From: AWTP1-13 sp963820375
Lineage (GTDB): Bacteria > Pseudomonadota > Alphaproteobacteria > Rhizobiales > Hyphomicrobiaceae
NCBI GenBank assembly: GCA_963820375.1
Contig: CAWFZX010000019.1
Coordinates: 314,875 to 378,874, forward strand
Direction: 5' to 3'
DNA length: 64,000 bases
In this document: positions 63,509 to 64,000 of the stretch, one piece after another
Position numbering within the stretch: the stretch's first letter is position 1
Layout of the letters: every line of letters begins with the position of its first letter
Translations under genes and position numbers: made by a program
Notes under the pieces: generated by a model
Databases searched by the model: none
The model's input: the letters and a program-made list of their open reading frames with translations, nothing else
Told to the model about the DNA's origin: nothing

Positions 63509-64000
63509 TCGGTCGCCCCTTCAAATCGGGTAAGGGAGTAGACTATCAGTTCTCTATTCTCATCACAGGGGATGCTGCATCGCAACCGATCGGGAGTGAC
63601 GATCTCAGTTGGGTCAATTTTTCACATCGTCGGCACCTGCTCAACGCGTCCGTAGGACCTCCGGAAGCTGACTGAATTGCTGCGCTGGCGAACTTGCCGG
63701 CTTCGTGCACAATTTTAGACGTGGGCAACAATCGACCGTCACACGTCAGGCGCTCCCCCCTCATAGAGTGTGACGACGCTGGACATGGTGGCGAGAATAA
63801 TTTCGTGCCGGCTGTGATCGATGAATTGAACAAGTTTGGGTCCTTCTGAGAGCCTTGTCGTCGTGGAGCAATCACCGGTTCGAGACGTTGGCACGACGAA
63901 CGGTGCGGGCGTCGAGAGGTTCAGCCGGTCTATTGATTTTTCGTGAGAACGCGGCTTGTTTTATCTCGGGGATGTTACCCGCTTGCGCGGGAATGAGCGG
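63509..64000. other. About 490 bp without a supported gene
   Basis: A minus-strand frame at 63546-63875 is open but has no features. Near the edge a short palindrome CCCGC-4-GCGGG (about 63979-63992) is visible; nothing else. Confidence 0.4.

Noticed and set aside
63957..64000. Possible CRISPR repeat (palindrome with CCCGC/GCGGG near the edge)
   Set aside because: Only one copy is visible, with no spacer-repeat pattern; more like a dispersed palindromic repeat or chance.

Overview
The window is GC-rich chromosomal DNA from an alphaproteobacterium. The evidence is a CcrM-type GANTC methylase, UPF0262 and DUF2948 genes beside hisD and murA, an argH-lptM-lysA block, and a complete alphaproteobacterial-type dcw cluster. 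The order (Rhodospirillales or Hyphomicrobiales-like) is a guess; the small-gene content on the right resembles that of rhizobia.

Layout. Positions 1-8.4 kb hold ccrM, a cupin gene, lysA, lptM-like, argH, a TlpA-like thioredoxin, an SGNH hydrolase, dapD and a membrane protein. From 31.7 kb down to 8.4 kb the minus strand carries the division and cell-wall cluster: mraZ-rsmH-ftsL-ftsI-murE-murF-mraY-murD-ftsW-murG-murC-murB-ddl-ftsQ-ftsA-ftsZ-lpxC-bamD-ligA. Many genes overlap by 4 bases (ATGA or GTGA), so this is one or a few tightly coupled transcripts; a 10-bp-phased TGGGA array upstream of mraZ is the likely MraZ operator. The cluster makes UDP-MurNAc-pentapeptide (MurA at 36 kb, MurB to MurF, Ddl), lipid I and II (MraY, MurG), and the divisome (FtsZ, A, Q, L, I, W); DapD and LysA flank it and act in meso-DAP/lysine synthesis. 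Positions 31.9-38.8 kb hold yacG, maf, a small phosphatase, UPF0262, hisD, DUF2948, murA and an MFS transporter, then tRNA-Thr(GGU).

Positions 39.4-44.5 kb hold assorted small genes, including hsp20 with a ROSE-type RNA thermometer. Positions 44.6-48.7 kb form a partly decayed selenocysteine locus: selD, an fdhE remnant, a selA reduced to its N-terminal domain, an intact selB, and selC (tRNA-Sec) lying inside the 3' end of the selB frame. A P4-type integrase begins 131 bp after selC. From there to the window end the DNA looks like a degraded genomic island: AlpA-like regulators, a short ATP-dependent DNA ligase and its decayed copy, a truncated NERD protein, an acyl-CoA ligase scrap, methyltransferase and ABC-binding-protein pseudogenes, tandem small membrane proteins, and a hairpin-rich stretch ending in a minus-strand terminator. 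No right-hand attachment site is visible.

Caution: ligA and ftsA, both normally essential, each carry a single-base frameshift. One-base assembly errors are the simplest explanation, so other single-frameshift calls (DUF1127-like, second AlpA-like) may have the same cause. The fdhE, selA, methyltransferase and ABC remnants carry several lesions or large losses and are better supported as real decay.
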